A stretch of DNA of 64,000 nucleotides from Scytonematopsis contorta HA4267-MV1 (GCA_019359035.1 JAHHIC010000035.1:1-64000), one strand, 5' to 3'; positions 44,652-54,664 are shown, numbered from the stretch's first letter. A program made the numbers and translations. Notes: generated by a model not told the origin, from the sequence alone.

Positions 44652-46583
44652 TTATTTAGATAAATAACTTTTAGCAGCAGCTCGCACAATTCTATTTGCA
44701 TCTTCTGCGAGACGTTGACGAATATATACTGGGGTGTTGGGATTTGTAGCAATAGCATAACGTTCCAGCCACGACGATGAGCGAAAATGCTTTGCTAACA
44801 TTTTGCTAGATATAAAAGGATGTATCAACACAAAAAAACGTGAAAATGAAGGTTCTGGAGAATCCTTGGTACAATTTTCTATATAAATAGCTGCGCGTTC
44901 TGGGTGTCGCTGCAACAAATTTTTTACGGCAGCTATATGTATCGGATGTCTATAAAAAATGTTGTTTGCTAGTTGTTCCAGAATATTTATTGGAGTATTA
45001 GGGTTTTTAGCAACTGCTACTCTTACTACTGGGTTTTTGTCTAACAAGAGTTTTTCAATTAGAGTTGCGGGAATATTCGTTTTATCAGTACTTTTTGCTT
45101 TTTTCTTTGTCTTATAAACAATCATTGCCGTTTTGGGATTCAAAGCTACGGCTTCCCGAATAAGTACCCATTGACTTTGTGCTAATTCAAGTAGAGTCTC
45201 TGCTGGAGTCTCAACATTTTGTGCCATTTCCCAATGTTGCCAAAATTTTTCTAATGTTTCATGGCTACTACGAACTGAAGGATTTTTATGTAAAGCTAAC
45301 ACCCCTGTTTTACGAGTTTTCCAGTTCTTATCTTTTAACAGTTTGATTAATAGATTTGCAGGGAAATTAGGATTTTGGGGTACTAATGTACGTAAACGAA
45401 ATGAGGAGCTTTGGAAAAATGTTTCCAGAATTGATATTGGTGTTTTAGGATGTCGTGCTAAAGCTATTTTCAAATCAATGTTATCAATTAAAGCACAACG
45501 TATAAGATATTTATCCGATATATCTAAGTCTAGAGTAATTTTTCTACATAGCTTTTCTATATAATGACTACTCTCATAATAATTTTCCTCCTGATTTATT
45601 TCGATGATTTGAAGTAAAGTTTCAATAGATAAATCAGAGTCAGTTGTAACAGGTGTTTGCGAATTTTCATTTGATGCTTCATGTTTTTGGTATCGTTGAA
45701 AAACGGCATCCGGCATTTGAGGATTGAGGAAAGCATTTTGACGAACGGTTATGTTTTTATCATCCGCAAGTTTTTCTAAAATATGAGCAGGTGTGCTTAA
45801 ATTATTAGCAATAGCAATACGAAATTTTTTGGTAGCTGTTTTGCGATTTTTTAACAGTGTTTGTAAGATATGTCCTGGAGTATCCGGATGTTGAGCTATT
45901 TGTAGTAAAATATCTGGGTCTAGTGCGGTGATGAAAGATTCCGGAATAACACCCATTTGCCATAAACTAAATTCAGAAAGTAGTTCGTTTCTAATTGTAT
46001 CTTTAAATATTTGCTGTTTTCTTACTACCGAAAGTGCAGCTTCTTCCCACCCTGACCTCATCTCGGATGACCAATTTACGTGGAGTTTCGTTATGTTTGA
46101 TATTTGCTGTGACCACCAATAGAATTGAGAATTATTAATTAATTTCTGCAAATCATCTTTATTAATTTTGGGGTTCATTACCACAGCAAACAATATTGAT
46201 GCTCGTTTGCTCTGGATTGCCCATTGTAAATAAGAATCAGGTATTGATGGTGATTTCAGAAGACTGACTAGTGTAGATTCAGGGATATCTTCTATTAAAT
46301 TAGGATTTTCCAACAACAGCAGTGAAAATACTGGGTTATCAAACAACTCTTGCGGAAATTCCTCTCCTAATTTAAATAAAATATCTGTTGGTGTATTAGG
46401 GTTACTGCAAACAGCTTGACGAATTAGTTCATCCTCGCTTACCGATAATTCCTGCAACAACTCAGCTGGTGCATTTTCGTTACTTGCCACAATTATTCCC
46501 AGTTTAGGACTGTGAAGCCACAACTCCTTTAAGCGCTCTGGTGAAGTGTGCGTATTAGCTGCTTCCTGTGCTGGGGTTGGCAT
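44652..46583 (-). CDS. LRV-repeat protein A2
   Basis: A 643-residue LRV protein paralogous to A1, with the start PTPAQEAANTHTSPERLKEL, module EEFPQELFDNPVFSLLLLENPN, Trp-rich segment and C-terminal LRV block (ends RQRLAEDANRIVRAAAKSYL). It is the first gene of the A2-B2-A1-B1 run. It is separated from the vWA gene upstream by 271 bp with two G/C hairpins. Confidence 0.88.
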   Translation of the reverse strand: MPTPAQEAANTHTSPERLKELWLHSPKLGIIVASNENAPAELLQELSVSEDELIRQAVCSNPNTPTDILFKLGEEFPQELFDNPVFSLLLLENPNLIEDIPESTLVSLLKSPSIPDSYLQWAIQSKRASILFAVVMNPKINKDDLQKLINNSQFYWWSQQISNITKLHVNWSSEMRSGWEEAALSVVRKQQIFKDTIRNELLSEFSLWQMGVIPESFITALDPDILLQIAQHPDTPGHILQTLLKNRKTATKKFRIAIANNLSTPAHILEKLADDKNITVRQNAFLNPQMPDAVFQRYQKHEASNENSQTPVTTDSDLSIETLLQIIEINQEENYYESSHYIEKLCRKITLDLDISDKYLIRCALIDNIDLKIALARHPKTPISILETFFQSSSFRLRTLVPQNPNFPANLLIKLLKDKNWKTRKTGVLALHKNPSVRSSHETLEKFWQHWEMAQNVETPAETLLELAQSQWVLIREAVALNPKTAMIVYKTKKKAKSTDKTNIPATLIEKLLLDKNPVVRVAVAKNPNTPINILEQLANNIFYRHPIHIAAVKNLLQRHPERAAIYIENCTKDSPEPSFSRFFVLIHPFISSKMLAKHFRSSSWLERYAIATNPNTPVYIRQRLAEDANRIVRAAAKSYLSK

Positions 46584-46705
46584 GATACAAAATGGTTATA
46601 GGAGGGTTAGAAACAAACTTTCGGGTAGTTTCCACCAACATGTCATAAGCTTACTAAAATTGTCCTTTGTGTTTTTACCGAAAAACATCTTTACACGCAG
46701 ACCTA

Positions 46706-46842
46706 ACCCCCCTTCCCCCCTTCCCTACAAGGGAAGGGGGGGAATTAAAACTTATCCCCGTCTCTTTTTAAACTTGATACAAACAAAATATTGTCTTTAT
46801 ATTTCCCCCCTTCCCTCATAGGGAAGGGGGGGTAGGGGGGGT
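46706..46842. repeat. two CCCCTTCCCT hairpins
   Basis: CCCCCCTTCCCT-loop-AGGGAAGGGGGG occurs at about 46711-46741 and again at 46805-46836. They lie between the vWA gene and A2 and may terminate transcription from either side. Confidence 0.75.
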
Positions 46843-46854
46843 TAGGTTCTTGGT

Positions 46855-48021
46855 TTACACCGACAACAATCGTACCGCTTCCCCAAAAGGAAACTCCTCC
46901 AACCCCAACCCCCCAGGAGTTACAACCCACAAAACAGGTAACTCTGGTTTTTCAAATGGAAAATCGCCATATCCATCCGTCAGGTAAATACATACCCCTT
47001 GAGTATACCCATCCCAACTAGCAGCCACCTTCTTAAAAAACGGCACAAAAGAAGTACCACCACCACCTTGAGCTTTCGGTAAAACACTATTTGAGTCAAG
47101 CTGATAAGGCCCATAAGCTTCCGCATCAGCATAATAAAGCTCACACTTAAGATGTGGATAAGAACTTAAAATCCCACTCACCTCACTCAAAAACATCTGT
47201 AATTCTTCCCCATCAACCGAGCCACTCGTATCTACCGCAACGTAAACTAGAACAGATTCTCCTTGTAAAGTCTCCAAGTATAATTTGCGTCCAATAAAAC
47301 GACGGTCAAAACCGGAAAAATCTGTAGGAGTCTGCACCAAATACCGCCAGAGATAAGCACGCCAATCAATCTGTGCTGACGTTAACACCCCCAATTCCCT
47401 ATCCATCCCAGCAGGAACCGTACCTTGACTAGTAGTACGCGAAATTACTAATGCTTGTTGTAGTGCATCGCGCCAGTGTGCATTTAAGGCAGCTTTGCGT
47501 GCTTCCGAGAGATTATCATCTCCATCACCACAATCACCACTACAACTAGAATCCCCATCACCTTCCAGCAAATCAGCATCAAATCCATCCGCACAAATCA
47601 TTTGATACTTCTCTGCGTCTTTGAGCAATATCTCGTAAATCTCCTCCACACTCAGCTTTTCCAAATCGCGATCGCAAATTCCACCGGGGGGTAATTCAAA
47701 CAGATTTTGCTGCAAAATTATACCGTTCGTCACAATATCAGCAGCATAGTTCCACAAAATCGCCTCTCGCACACCCCGACGAGGAACATGTAAAAGCGCA
47801 GCATGTAAAACCTCATGCAGCAACAACCCATCTTGTTGAGGAGTCGTCAAAGAAAGCAAATAATCTGGGTTAAAAAAAACATCTTTGCCATTAGTAGCAG
47901 CAGTAGTAATTTTTTCGCTCGCAATAAAGCGAGCAAATAAAGCCAGAGTCGCAAAAAACGGCGACTTCATCCGCAAGCGTAACAAAGAAGCACTAATTAT
48001 CTTTTGGGTTTGTTCAATCAT
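46855..48021 (-). CDS. vWA-like/putative metallopeptidase protein (DUF2201)
   Basis: A 388-residue DUF2201 protein. The N-terminal domain has an HExxH-type motif in LLHEVLHAALLHV, as in predicted metallopeptidases, and an acidic Cys-containing loop GDSSCSGDCGDGDD. The C-terminal vWA-like domain has the MIDAS start VAVDTSGSVDGEE. Such proteins pair with MoxR ATPases, as here (MoxR gene 136 bp upstream, same strand), to remodel or activate targets. ATG 48021 (MIEQTQK) is chosen; a longer frame to 48168 would add 49 Arg/Lys-rich residues read from a repeat and overlap the MoxR gene. A HIP1 site lies at 47668. Confidence 0.85.
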   Translation of the reverse strand: MIEQTQKIISASLLRLRMKSPFFATLALFARFIASEKITTAATNGKDVFFNPDYLLSLTTPQQDGLLLHEVLHAALLHVPRRGVREAILWNYAADIVTNGIILQQNLFELPPGGICDRDLEKLSVEEIYEILLKDAEKYQMICADGFDADLLEGDGDSSCSGDCGDGDDNLSEARKAALNAHWRDALQQALVISRTTSQGTVPAGMDRELGVLTSAQIDWRAYLWRYLVQTPTDFSGFDRRFIGRKLYLETLQGESVLVYVAVDTSGSVDGEELQMFLSEVSGILSSYPHLKCELYYADAEAYGPYQLDSNSVLPKAQGGGGTSFVPFFKKVAASWDGYTQGVCIYLTDGYGDFPFEKPELPVLWVVTPGGLGLEEFPFGEAVRLLSV

Positions 48022-48039
48022 TGGTCGGTTGTCGGTTGT

Positions 48040-48157
48040 TACGTAGTGCGTTCGCGTAGCGTGCCGCTTCGGCTTGCGTCCCGCTCGCTTTTTTCGTGTA
48101 GCGCAAGCGTCCCGCTCGCTTCTTTCACGTCCAGCTCGCTTTCTAATATCAGTCAAA
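48040..48157. repeat. repeat block CGTCCCGCTCGCT between MoxR and vWA genes
   Basis: Several copies of GCGTCCCGCTCGCTT(T) and GTAGCG(C/T), a common type of small cyanobacterial intergenic repeat. It splits an otherwise close gene pair. Confidence 0.7.
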
Positions 48158-49159
48158 TTAAATCCCAATCAATTGCTGATAATCTTGCAAAAACTTCTGA
48201 AGAGCCGGGTCTTTCTTTATCAATTTAGCCAACACACCCATTTGTCCACGACTTCGCATAACCCGGAATAAATCCGCAGCAAATAACTGCACCCACTCAG
48301 CCGTAGCAACTTTGTTTAACCAGGTAAAACCGTTATAAGCCTGATTAGCATCAACCGCACGCACCGTCAAACCAATAACCGTAGCATAGCGCGTACTTGG
48401 TTCAGAAGAAAAAGGCACTTTATCCCCATTACCTTCCAAAATCGGCATTAAATCCGGCAAAGTCTCATAAAGCTTAATAAACGCATCAAACTCAGCCTTA
48501 GTACCACCCCCTACCGCAGGAGCAATATCAAGTCCCGCATAATGTAACTTACTCCCCATAACCCAAGAACGTGGAGATGGCCAAGCTGGTTGTTGAGGGT
48601 CAATTTTGTGTAGCAAACTAGACCGGAACGAAAGGAAAGCAATAATTTGCTCATGCACTCCTGTTTCCAAAGCAAAAGCTTTAAAACTATCAAAATCAGG
48701 TTGCACTTCCAAATGCAAAAACCTATTTGCAAGAGGAGAAGGCATATCAAAAACAGCAGCGCGGTCTTCTTTTCGGTTTCCCGCAGCCCAAACAAACCAA
48801 CCAGAGGGCACAGCATAAGAACCTACACGACGGTCTAAAATCAACTGTTGGGCAACACCTTGCATCGCAGGGGGAGCCATATTCAGTTCATCTAAAAACA
48901 AAATCCCTTTCCCAGCACGAGGTAAAAATTCTGGTGGATACCATTTGGAAATGCCATCTTCCGCAACAGGTAAACCTCGTAAATCAGTAGGTGCTAATTG
49001 AGACAAGCGAATATCAACAAAATCGATGTTTTGCTCTTGGGCAATTTGCGCCACAATACTGGATTTGCCAATACCAGGAGAACCCCAAATCATTGTGCTG
49101 ATTTGCAAGTTTTTACGGATAAGGTGGTCTAAATAATCTTTCAACTCAGAAGGAGTCAT
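48158..49159 (-). CDS. MoxR-type AAA+ ATPase
   Basis: A 333-residue AAA+ protein with Walker A WGSPGIGKSS (about 25-34), DLRGLP, Walker B ILFLDELNMAP, sensor I WAAGNR and an arginine-finger region SPLANRFLHLEV. MoxR ATPases work with vWA proteins as chaperones or metal/cofactor inserters; the vWA partner gene follows. It is the first gene of the leftward part of the island and is divergent from the GrpE-like gene across 750 bp. Confidence 0.9.
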   Translation of the reverse strand: MTPSELKDYLDHLIRKNLQISTMIWGSPGIGKSSIVAQIAQEQNIDFVDIRLSQLAPTDLRGLPVAEDGISKWYPPEFLPRAGKGILFLDELNMAPPAMQGVAQQLILDRRVGSYAVPSGWFVWAAGNRKEDRAAVFDMPSPLANRFLHLEVQPDFDSFKAFALETGVHEQIIAFLSFRSSLLHKIDPQQPAWPSPRSWVMGSKLHYAGLDIAPAVGGGTKAEFDAFIKLYETLPDLMPILEGNGDKVPFSSEPSTRYATVIGLTVRAVDANQAYNGFTWLNKVATAEWVQLFAADLFRVMRSRGQMGVLAKLIKKDPALQKFLQDYQQLIGI

Positions 49160-49909
49160 GAAATTTGATGTTGTGAATTTATGGTTGCTACTCTGCTAGT
49201 ATTCCCCAATGTGAAAGCATAAATTGCTTTATAAAACGTAATTATATTTAATAGTACACATAGACTTATGAGACTTTACTAGCTTTCTGATTGTAAAGAT
49301 ATGTAAGCAATACAAACTTAACTCCAATATTAATTTCACGTCGTCATTGAACACCTTTACAAAATTAAACATAACAACTTCTAATAGTACCTAACCCACA
49401 TACAATCTGCTTGTTCACTGAAGTATCCGCAAAAATAAACCCCCTTCCGAGACAACGAACTCAACAAACCAGTGGCACAACCGGGGTGATATTTTTTATA
49501 ATTAAGTAAGTTAAGCGAACTTAAATATTTAGAGAGTACAGGAATAGCACGACAGTAAAAGATTATACCCAGGTAGTTTACTACTTGGTTATTTTTGGCT
49601 ACTAATTTTTCACCAAAATTGTTAATGATATGATTATTTATCCATAAATTAATAATAAATAGCTGTTGATTAATCTGTACTTTACACTTATCTAATTTTT
49701 ACGATTTAAAATTAATTATAAAACCGATATATTATTTTTCCACTTGTTTAATAACAAGGGTAATTTAGTAGTACCAATATTAAAAATCGCCTTCAAAGCT
49801 CACTTATTAAATTATTTATAATTAGCGGCTTAGCATCTATCCTATAAAACAAACTCCGGTTTATGCGTGAGACTCTTGATTCTATTGCAACCCGCTGTAA
49901 TTTCCAACC
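49160..49909. other. 750-bp divergent control region of the island
   Basis: AT-rich, with no gene seen. It contains the hairpin CCAGGTAGTTTACTACTTGG (8-bp stem, TTTA loop, about 49571-49590) and the dyad TAAGTTAAGCGAACTTA (about 49509). It is free of heptamer arrays, unlike most long gaps here. It should carry promoters for the MoxR side and for the GrpE/Hsp70 side. Confidence 0.6.
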
Positions 49910-51133
49910 ATGAATAGAAACATGCCAGAAAAACAACCAAATCCCCATGATTTACCCAAGAAAAAACCAAACCCACAGCAAAGATATAAACCGAATACAC
50001 CAGTAAATTCGGTGGAGGAAAAAGTACTCGAACCATCAAACTACCCACCAGAGTCATTACCCTGGATTAAACTAGTAACATATCTTAATGAATCTTACCA
50101 AGATTTTATTCCCCAAAATACTAAAAATCAAAAGTACCAAGAAAATAACAAACAGCTCCATCAAAGATGCGTCGAAGTCATCAGTGAAAATTCATTAGAT
50201 GATTGGCAAAAGATAATATCACAAAAATTTACAGAAAATGACCAGAAAGGAGCTAATAACTTTTATTTTCGGCTCTCCAATAGATATAGAGAATCACCAA
50301 ATAAATTCCGTCAAATCTTAAAAACCAACTTATATAGATTCGTCGAACTAATAGAATATGCTCTCACAGAATCAGAAAACCGTGATTTAGTCAGAATTAG
50401 TGAATTTGTTGACGTAATAAACTCCTTTGGTAACACATCGGAACAAACTTTCTTCTTCTTGTCAAAGCTTCCCTCTGTTCTTGATGAAGATATTCGCAAT
50501 ATTCTTCTACAGTCAATAGGTTATCAGCAAATTTTAAAATGGGGAGCTTCTCCCATGCTTCGCAAATTTGGGCTACAATTCCAAAGAAAATTTCGTCTAA
50601 CTCGCACTGCAATTAAAGATGAAGCAGCACAAAATTTAGCTCGTGAATTAGGTGAAACAGAGACAGTATTAACAAACCAGATAGAGCAGCTTATCGAAGA
50701 GAACGAAAGACTGCAAAATTCTTTAGAAACAGTTCATACCCAAGCATCACAAACAGCTATTTACAATTTGGCAAAACTTCTCCAAAGTCAAGCACAACCA
50801 GTTTTAGACCAAATTTTTACTTTGCACCAAAAATTAGAAAAAATGTCAGAAGCAGAAGATGGTTTATCAGTGACATCGAGCGAAGCTTTGAGTATTTTGA
50901 TTACTTTGGAATCTTTGTTAAAAGCATTTCATAGTCTAAATATTACAACATTTCCCAAAAATATAACTAAGCCATTTGAATTAGACAGCAATCAATTAGG
51001 GGAATACTCATATATTGAAGGTTCAACTTTTACCAATAACGATAATAAAAAGAAAGTATGTTGTGTTTTTCCTGGATGGAGAGTAGGGGAAGAAATAATC
51101 ACACCAGCACGAGTCAAAGAAGTTTCTGAGTAA
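49910..51133 (+). CDS. GrpE-like protein with long N-terminal extension
   Basis: A 407-residue protein. The N-terminus (1-45) is Pro/Lys/Asn-rich. Residues about 50-235 are helical and not recognised. A coiled coil follows (about 240-275, NQIEQLIEENERLQNSLE), then helices, and the last 25 residues (VCCVFPGWRVGEEIITPARV) resemble the GrpE beta domain (PGY..GD.VLRPA.V). I infer a nucleotide-exchange factor for the Hsp70 encoded 62 bp downstream on the same strand; the similarity is limited to the C-terminal third. Confidence 0.6.
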   Translation: MNRNMPEKQPNPHDLPKKKPNPQQRYKPNTPVNSVEEKVLEPSNYPPESLPWIKLVTYLNESYQDFIPQNTKNQKYQENNKQLHQRCVEVISENSLDDWQKIISQKFTENDQKGANNFYFRLSNRYRESPNKFRQILKTNLYRFVELIEYALTESENRDLVRISEFVDVINSFGNTSEQTFFFLSKLPSVLDEDIRNILLQSIGYQQILKWGASPMLRKFGLQFQRKFRLTRTAIKDEAAQNLARELGETETVLTNQIEQLIEENERLQNSLETVHTQASQTAIYNLAKLLQSQAQPVLDQIFTLHQKLEKMSEAEDGLSVTSSEALSILITLESLLKAFHSLNITTFPKNITKPFELDSNQLGEYSYIEGSTFTNNDNKKKVCCVFPGWRVGEEIITPARVKEVSE

Positions 51134-51195
51134 ATGCTTCCAAGGCTAAAAATTAAAAGTTAAACACTAAAAGTTAAACATAAAGGGGGAAAAGT

Positions 51196-54100
51196 ATGAG
51201 TATCGCTGTACTGTTGGATTTGGACAATATTAAGCCAAAACTTTCAGCCATAGAAAAACTTTGTCAGTCTTATGGTCAATTAATCGAACGTCGAGCTTTT
51301 TCTAATACACATGCTGTATTAACCGCATATGGTGGAGGCTTCCGAGAATTTGGTTATCGCTTTGAGTTAGCACCTGGTCTAAATCCTATGCCTCAAGAAG
51401 TCGATAACTTAATTGAAAGAACAGCCATAGAAATAGCAGGTAACTCAAATTTAGATGTAAAGATAATTGCAATTGTCAGCAACGACAACGATTATACAAG
51501 AGTTCTAAGAAATCTGAAAACACGAGGAATAAAAACATTAGTAATTGGTAATCAAATTGGCAATAGTCTTCGAGAAACGGCTGATTATATAGAAGTTCTC
51601 AGAGAAGTTATGCGTCCTACTTATGTAGGAATAGATTTGGGAACGACAAATACAGTCATGTCTTTAGCCAATATTAATATTATGCAGCAATGGGTCGCAA
51701 ATGCTATCGAAGTACCAGTCAAAAATGAACAAGGTGCTTTGGTGAACAAGCAGATAATACCCTCATCAGTACGTTTTAGTTCCCACACAGAAGCAGAAGT
51801 GGGAGAAAATATCAAAGCTCAAGCTTATGCTTTTCGTGACCAAACAATTTTGGCTTGGAAGCATGACATGGGGTGTTCTGAAGATGGTAAACCTTTTTAT
51901 TATCAGTTAACCGCAGGAAAAATTGCTCCAGAAGAAGCTGCTGCAAAGGTTCTGGCTTTTTGCCGAGAACGATTGTTGCAAAGATATGGAGAAGTGCAAG
52001 GTGCAGTTATCACTCATCCAGCATCCTATGAATCAGACGCGATTGAAGCAACCCGCAAAGCAGCAGTGATTGCGGGTTGGAAAGAGGAGGAAGTTGTATT
52101 GCTTGCTGAACCGCAAGCAGCGTTATACGACTTTCTTTTTCGATTGCAGAAGGGTGAGGTTTTGCCACCCTTTGAGATGACAGAACCATTCAACATACTT
52201 GTTTATGATTTGGGTGGTGGAACTCTAGATGTGACTCTGCATAAAGTGCAGTGGAATCCCACAGTCAATCGCTTTATCATTGGAGATATTGCGGTTGGTT
52301 CCCGTACTAGAGTTGGTGGGGATAAAGTTGATATATTGATTAGCGAATATATCTTGGAAAAACATCCCCACTGTCAAACACTCTCCGAAGCTGACCAAAA
52401 GAAATTGCGTTATGAACTGCCAATTTACGCAGAAAAATTTAAGAAATTGTGGGGTGCTGAGTATGCGGAATCCCAGGATAAAGAGAATTTTAAGTATTTA
52501 TTTCAAGGAAATTTTTTAGATTCACAATTCCCCATTCGTTATTACATCAGTGTTGAACGGATGCGAGAAATTCTTGCTCCTTTACTGTGCGAAAATTTAA
52601 ATTTGGGTTCTATAGAAAAAATGAACCCGGAAACAGCTTTTGATGAATCACCGTTTACCGATAATTTTAATACTTTTGTTGTACCTGTTTTAGAAGTACT
52701 TCTCAAAGCCAAACAAAGCAGTGGTCAAAATCCCAAAATAGATGCAGTTTTGTTAAATGGAGGAATGACATACTTCCCTCCTGTACGAGAATGTTTAGCT
52801 AAATTATTTGGTGATATTCCCATTTTAAATGATGGAAATCCTGATTTAGCAGTAGCTAGAGGAGCAGCATTATTTGCTTCTGGTGCTCTTAAACCTGGTG
52901 AGGGTGTGAACCCAACAAATATTTATCTAGAGGTAAATGAAAAAGATAAAAGTAAGTTACGTTTATTAGTCGCACAAGGACAAAAGTTTCCTTATCGCAC
53001 TATTTTAAAAGATTTTAGATTACCCGAAAAATATAACGGTTGTTTAGGATTTAAAGTTTGGGTGGGTATGGGTACTCAAGTACAACTTAACACTAACCTG
53101 CAACGATTGCGACAAGTCCCAATGGAGAAAATTATCCAAGCTAACTTAGAACCAGGTTGTCTGCTTGATTTAGAAGTTGAATATACATTTGATGAAAGAC
53201 TTTTACTCACATTAATTTCTCAAAATGATAATCAAAAACGTTTTCAGTTAGAAGTGACTTCAGAATCGCGCTATTTCGCGACAACTACTGCGACGACTAC
53301 TGTTACTACTAATAGTGCAACAGTCACAAAAACTGAAACTACACCATCTCCATCAATAAATATTCCTCCAATTCCCAGACAAAGAAAAGGAAAAGCAATT
53401 ACTCCAGGTGTAAGAATATCCTGGAATAAATGGGAAAGTATGGCTAAAAGCCTCAACGGGAGGTGGAGTAATTCTGCAATATTACATCAAGAACGTCGAG
53501 AATTAGAAAGCAAAACAGCAACTGCTGAAAATCGTTTAGACCTGATTAAAGAGTTTATGCGGTGGTTGGAAATTGGTGATAGAATCAATTCATCTATTGC
53601 TGAAGTGCAAACACATATTGCTGTCAAAGCATTAAACACAATTTTTCATTCTCTAGATACAAATGATATTACTTATGTAGGACTAGAGAAAAAATATCAA
53701 CAGTGGGTCAAAAATAAATTACAGCGTCACTCATTAGGAAAAATACCAAACCCATTACTAGATGATATTGCAAAAGCCCCTGGTAAGTTATTATGGACTG
53801 GTTTTGATGAAGACTTGATAAGAGCTTTTACTTTCCATGAACGACAAGCAATTGCTGAAATATTTTTAGAATCCTTAGCAAAGTGCGGTCATTTAACAGG
53901 CAATACTTTAAATTTACTAAATCGAGTCATTAAAAATAGCCCACACGTTGGACAAAAAGAAAGAGCAACTTGGGCTTTAGGAAGGTTAATTAGTCCCGCA
54001 CAACCTCAAGATTGGCAAGCGAAACGAACTTACGTAGAAAGTGTTGCTAAATTAGTGTTGGAACAATTACAAGTACACACAACTGACGCGAGATTGGCTT

Positions 54101-54360
54101 TAAGCCTTTTAGGGTGTTTAAGTCAATGTGTTGCTTGGCACACTACAGGGTTAAAACTCAGTGAAAATGTCTGTCAGCAGGTACAAAAATTACCGGGAAT
54201 GCGTCTTGCTGTTACTCCTTATTTAGCTGGTTATCCTCAGATTCAGAAAACTTTTGAAGAAAGGCTGCCGTTGTTACCGAAGATGCTGGAAATTGAGCGA
54301 GCTTCTTCTGAAGAAATAGCCCAGATGCAAGAGTGGCTTTTGGAATCTCTGAAAGGATAA
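51196..54360 (+). CDS. NYN (PIN-like nuclease)-Hsp70 fusion protein
   Basis: A 1054-residue fusion. Residues 1-138 are a NYN/LabA-like PIN domain: acidic residues in LLDLDN (Asp8, Asp10), EVDNLIE (Asp70) and SNDNDY (Asp97, Asp99) fit an active metal-dependent RNase. An Hsp70 ATPase domain begins at about 143 (VGIDLGTTNT), with LVYDLGGGTLDV (about 335) and VLLNGGMTYFPP (about 518). A beta-rich domain follows (about 575-690), a Thr-rich linker (about 695-720), and a helical C-terminal domain (about 735-1054) replacing the usual lid. Nuclease activity may be gated by the chaperone cycle (inference). A GrpE-like gene precedes it. Confidence 0.88.
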   Translation: MSIAVLLDLDNIKPKLSAIEKLCQSYGQLIERRAFSNTHAVLTAYGGGFREFGYRFELAPGLNPMPQEVDNLIERTAIEIAGNSNLDVKIIAIVSNDNDYTRVLRNLKTRGIKTLVIGNQIGNSLRETADYIEVLREVMRPTYVGIDLGTTNTVMSLANINIMQQWVANAIEVPVKNEQGALVNKQIIPSSVRFSSHTEAEVGENIKAQAYAFRDQTILAWKHDMGCSEDGKPFYYQLTAGKIAPEEAAAKVLAFCRERLLQRYGEVQGAVITHPASYESDAIEATRKAAVIAGWKEEEVVLLAEPQAALYDFLFRLQKGEVLPPFEMTEPFNILVYDLGGGTLDVTLHKVQWNPTVNRFIIGDIAVGSRTRVGGDKVDILISEYILEKHPHCQTLSEADQKKLRYELPIYAEKFKKLWGAEYAESQDKENFKYLFQGNFLDSQFPIRYYISVERMREILAPLLCENLNLGSIEKMNPETAFDESPFTDNFNTFVVPVLEVLLKAKQSSGQNPKIDAVLLNGGMTYFPPVRECLAKLFGDIPILNDGNPDLAVARGAALFASGALKPGEGVNPTNIYLEVNEKDKSKLRLLVAQGQKFPYRTILKDFRLPEKYNGCLGFKVWVGMGTQVQLNTNLQRLRQVPMEKIIQANLEPGCLLDLEVEYTFDERLLLTLISQNDNQKRFQLEVTSESRYFATTTATTTVTTNSATVTKTETTPSPSINIPPIPRQRKGKAITPGVRISWNKWESMAKSLNGRWSNSAILHQERRELESKTATAENRLDLIKEFMRWLEIGDRINSSIAEVQTHIAVKALNTIFHSLDTNDITYVGLEKKYQQWVKNKLQRHSLGKIPNPLLDDIAKAPGKLLWTGFDEDLIRAFTFHERQAIAEIFLESLAKCGHLTGNTLNLLNRVIKNSPHVGQKERATWALGRLISPAQPQDWQAKRTYVESVAKLVLEQLQVHTTDARLALSLLGCLSQCVAWHTTGLKLSENVCQQVQKLPGMRLAVTPYLAGYPQIQKTFEERLPLLPKMLEIERASSEEIAQMQEWLLESLKG

Positions 54361-54417
54361 AGGGTTTTTGCGGTATCAACAAATAAATTAAAGTAAATTT
54401 TGAGTTCATGAAGTAGG

Positions 54418-54447
54418 AGTGGGCGGGCAGGGATGCCCACCCCACAA
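54418..54447. repeat. GGGTGGGCATCC-family repeat
   Basis: AGTGGGCGGGCAGGGATGCC plus CACCCCACA, between the Hsp70 gene and the putative retron RNA. Confidence 0.8.
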
Positions 54448-54473
54448 TATTTTATATTTTTGCTTGCACCCCG

Positions 54474-54659
54474 CTCACTTGAAATTCTATGTATTTACGG
54501 GATTCTCAATCTAAAAATGCACTTGCATTTTGGAATGAGCTTGTAGCTCATTCATGTAAATGTCAGTGGTTCGGGATACTCTAGCTCAAATTTTTATCAG
54601 ATTTTAGGACATGTTACTGCCTGCTGTACAACTTTTGCTGTATTATTAGCCAGAGTGAG
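54474..54659 (+). ncRNA. candidate retron msr-msd RNA
   Basis: This 186-nt stretch ends 5 bp before the RT start. Its ends can pair (CTCACTT at 54474 with GAGTGAG at 54653, a possible a1/a2). Two msr-like stem-loops follow (AAAATGC/GCATTTT at 54514-54531; GAATGAGC/GCTCATTC at 54533-54553), then a longer imperfect hairpin (GTAAATGT with ACATGTTAC, 54556-54618) as a possible msd. A clear branching-G context is not seen near a1, so the assignment is tentative. Confidence 0.4.
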
Positions 54660-54664
54660 GACTA

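Noticed and set aside
48022-48168. Arg/Lys-rich N-terminal extension of the vWA/DUF2201 protein
   Set aside because: It is read from an intergenic repeat block, overlaps the MoxR gene, and the family begins near the ATG at 48021.
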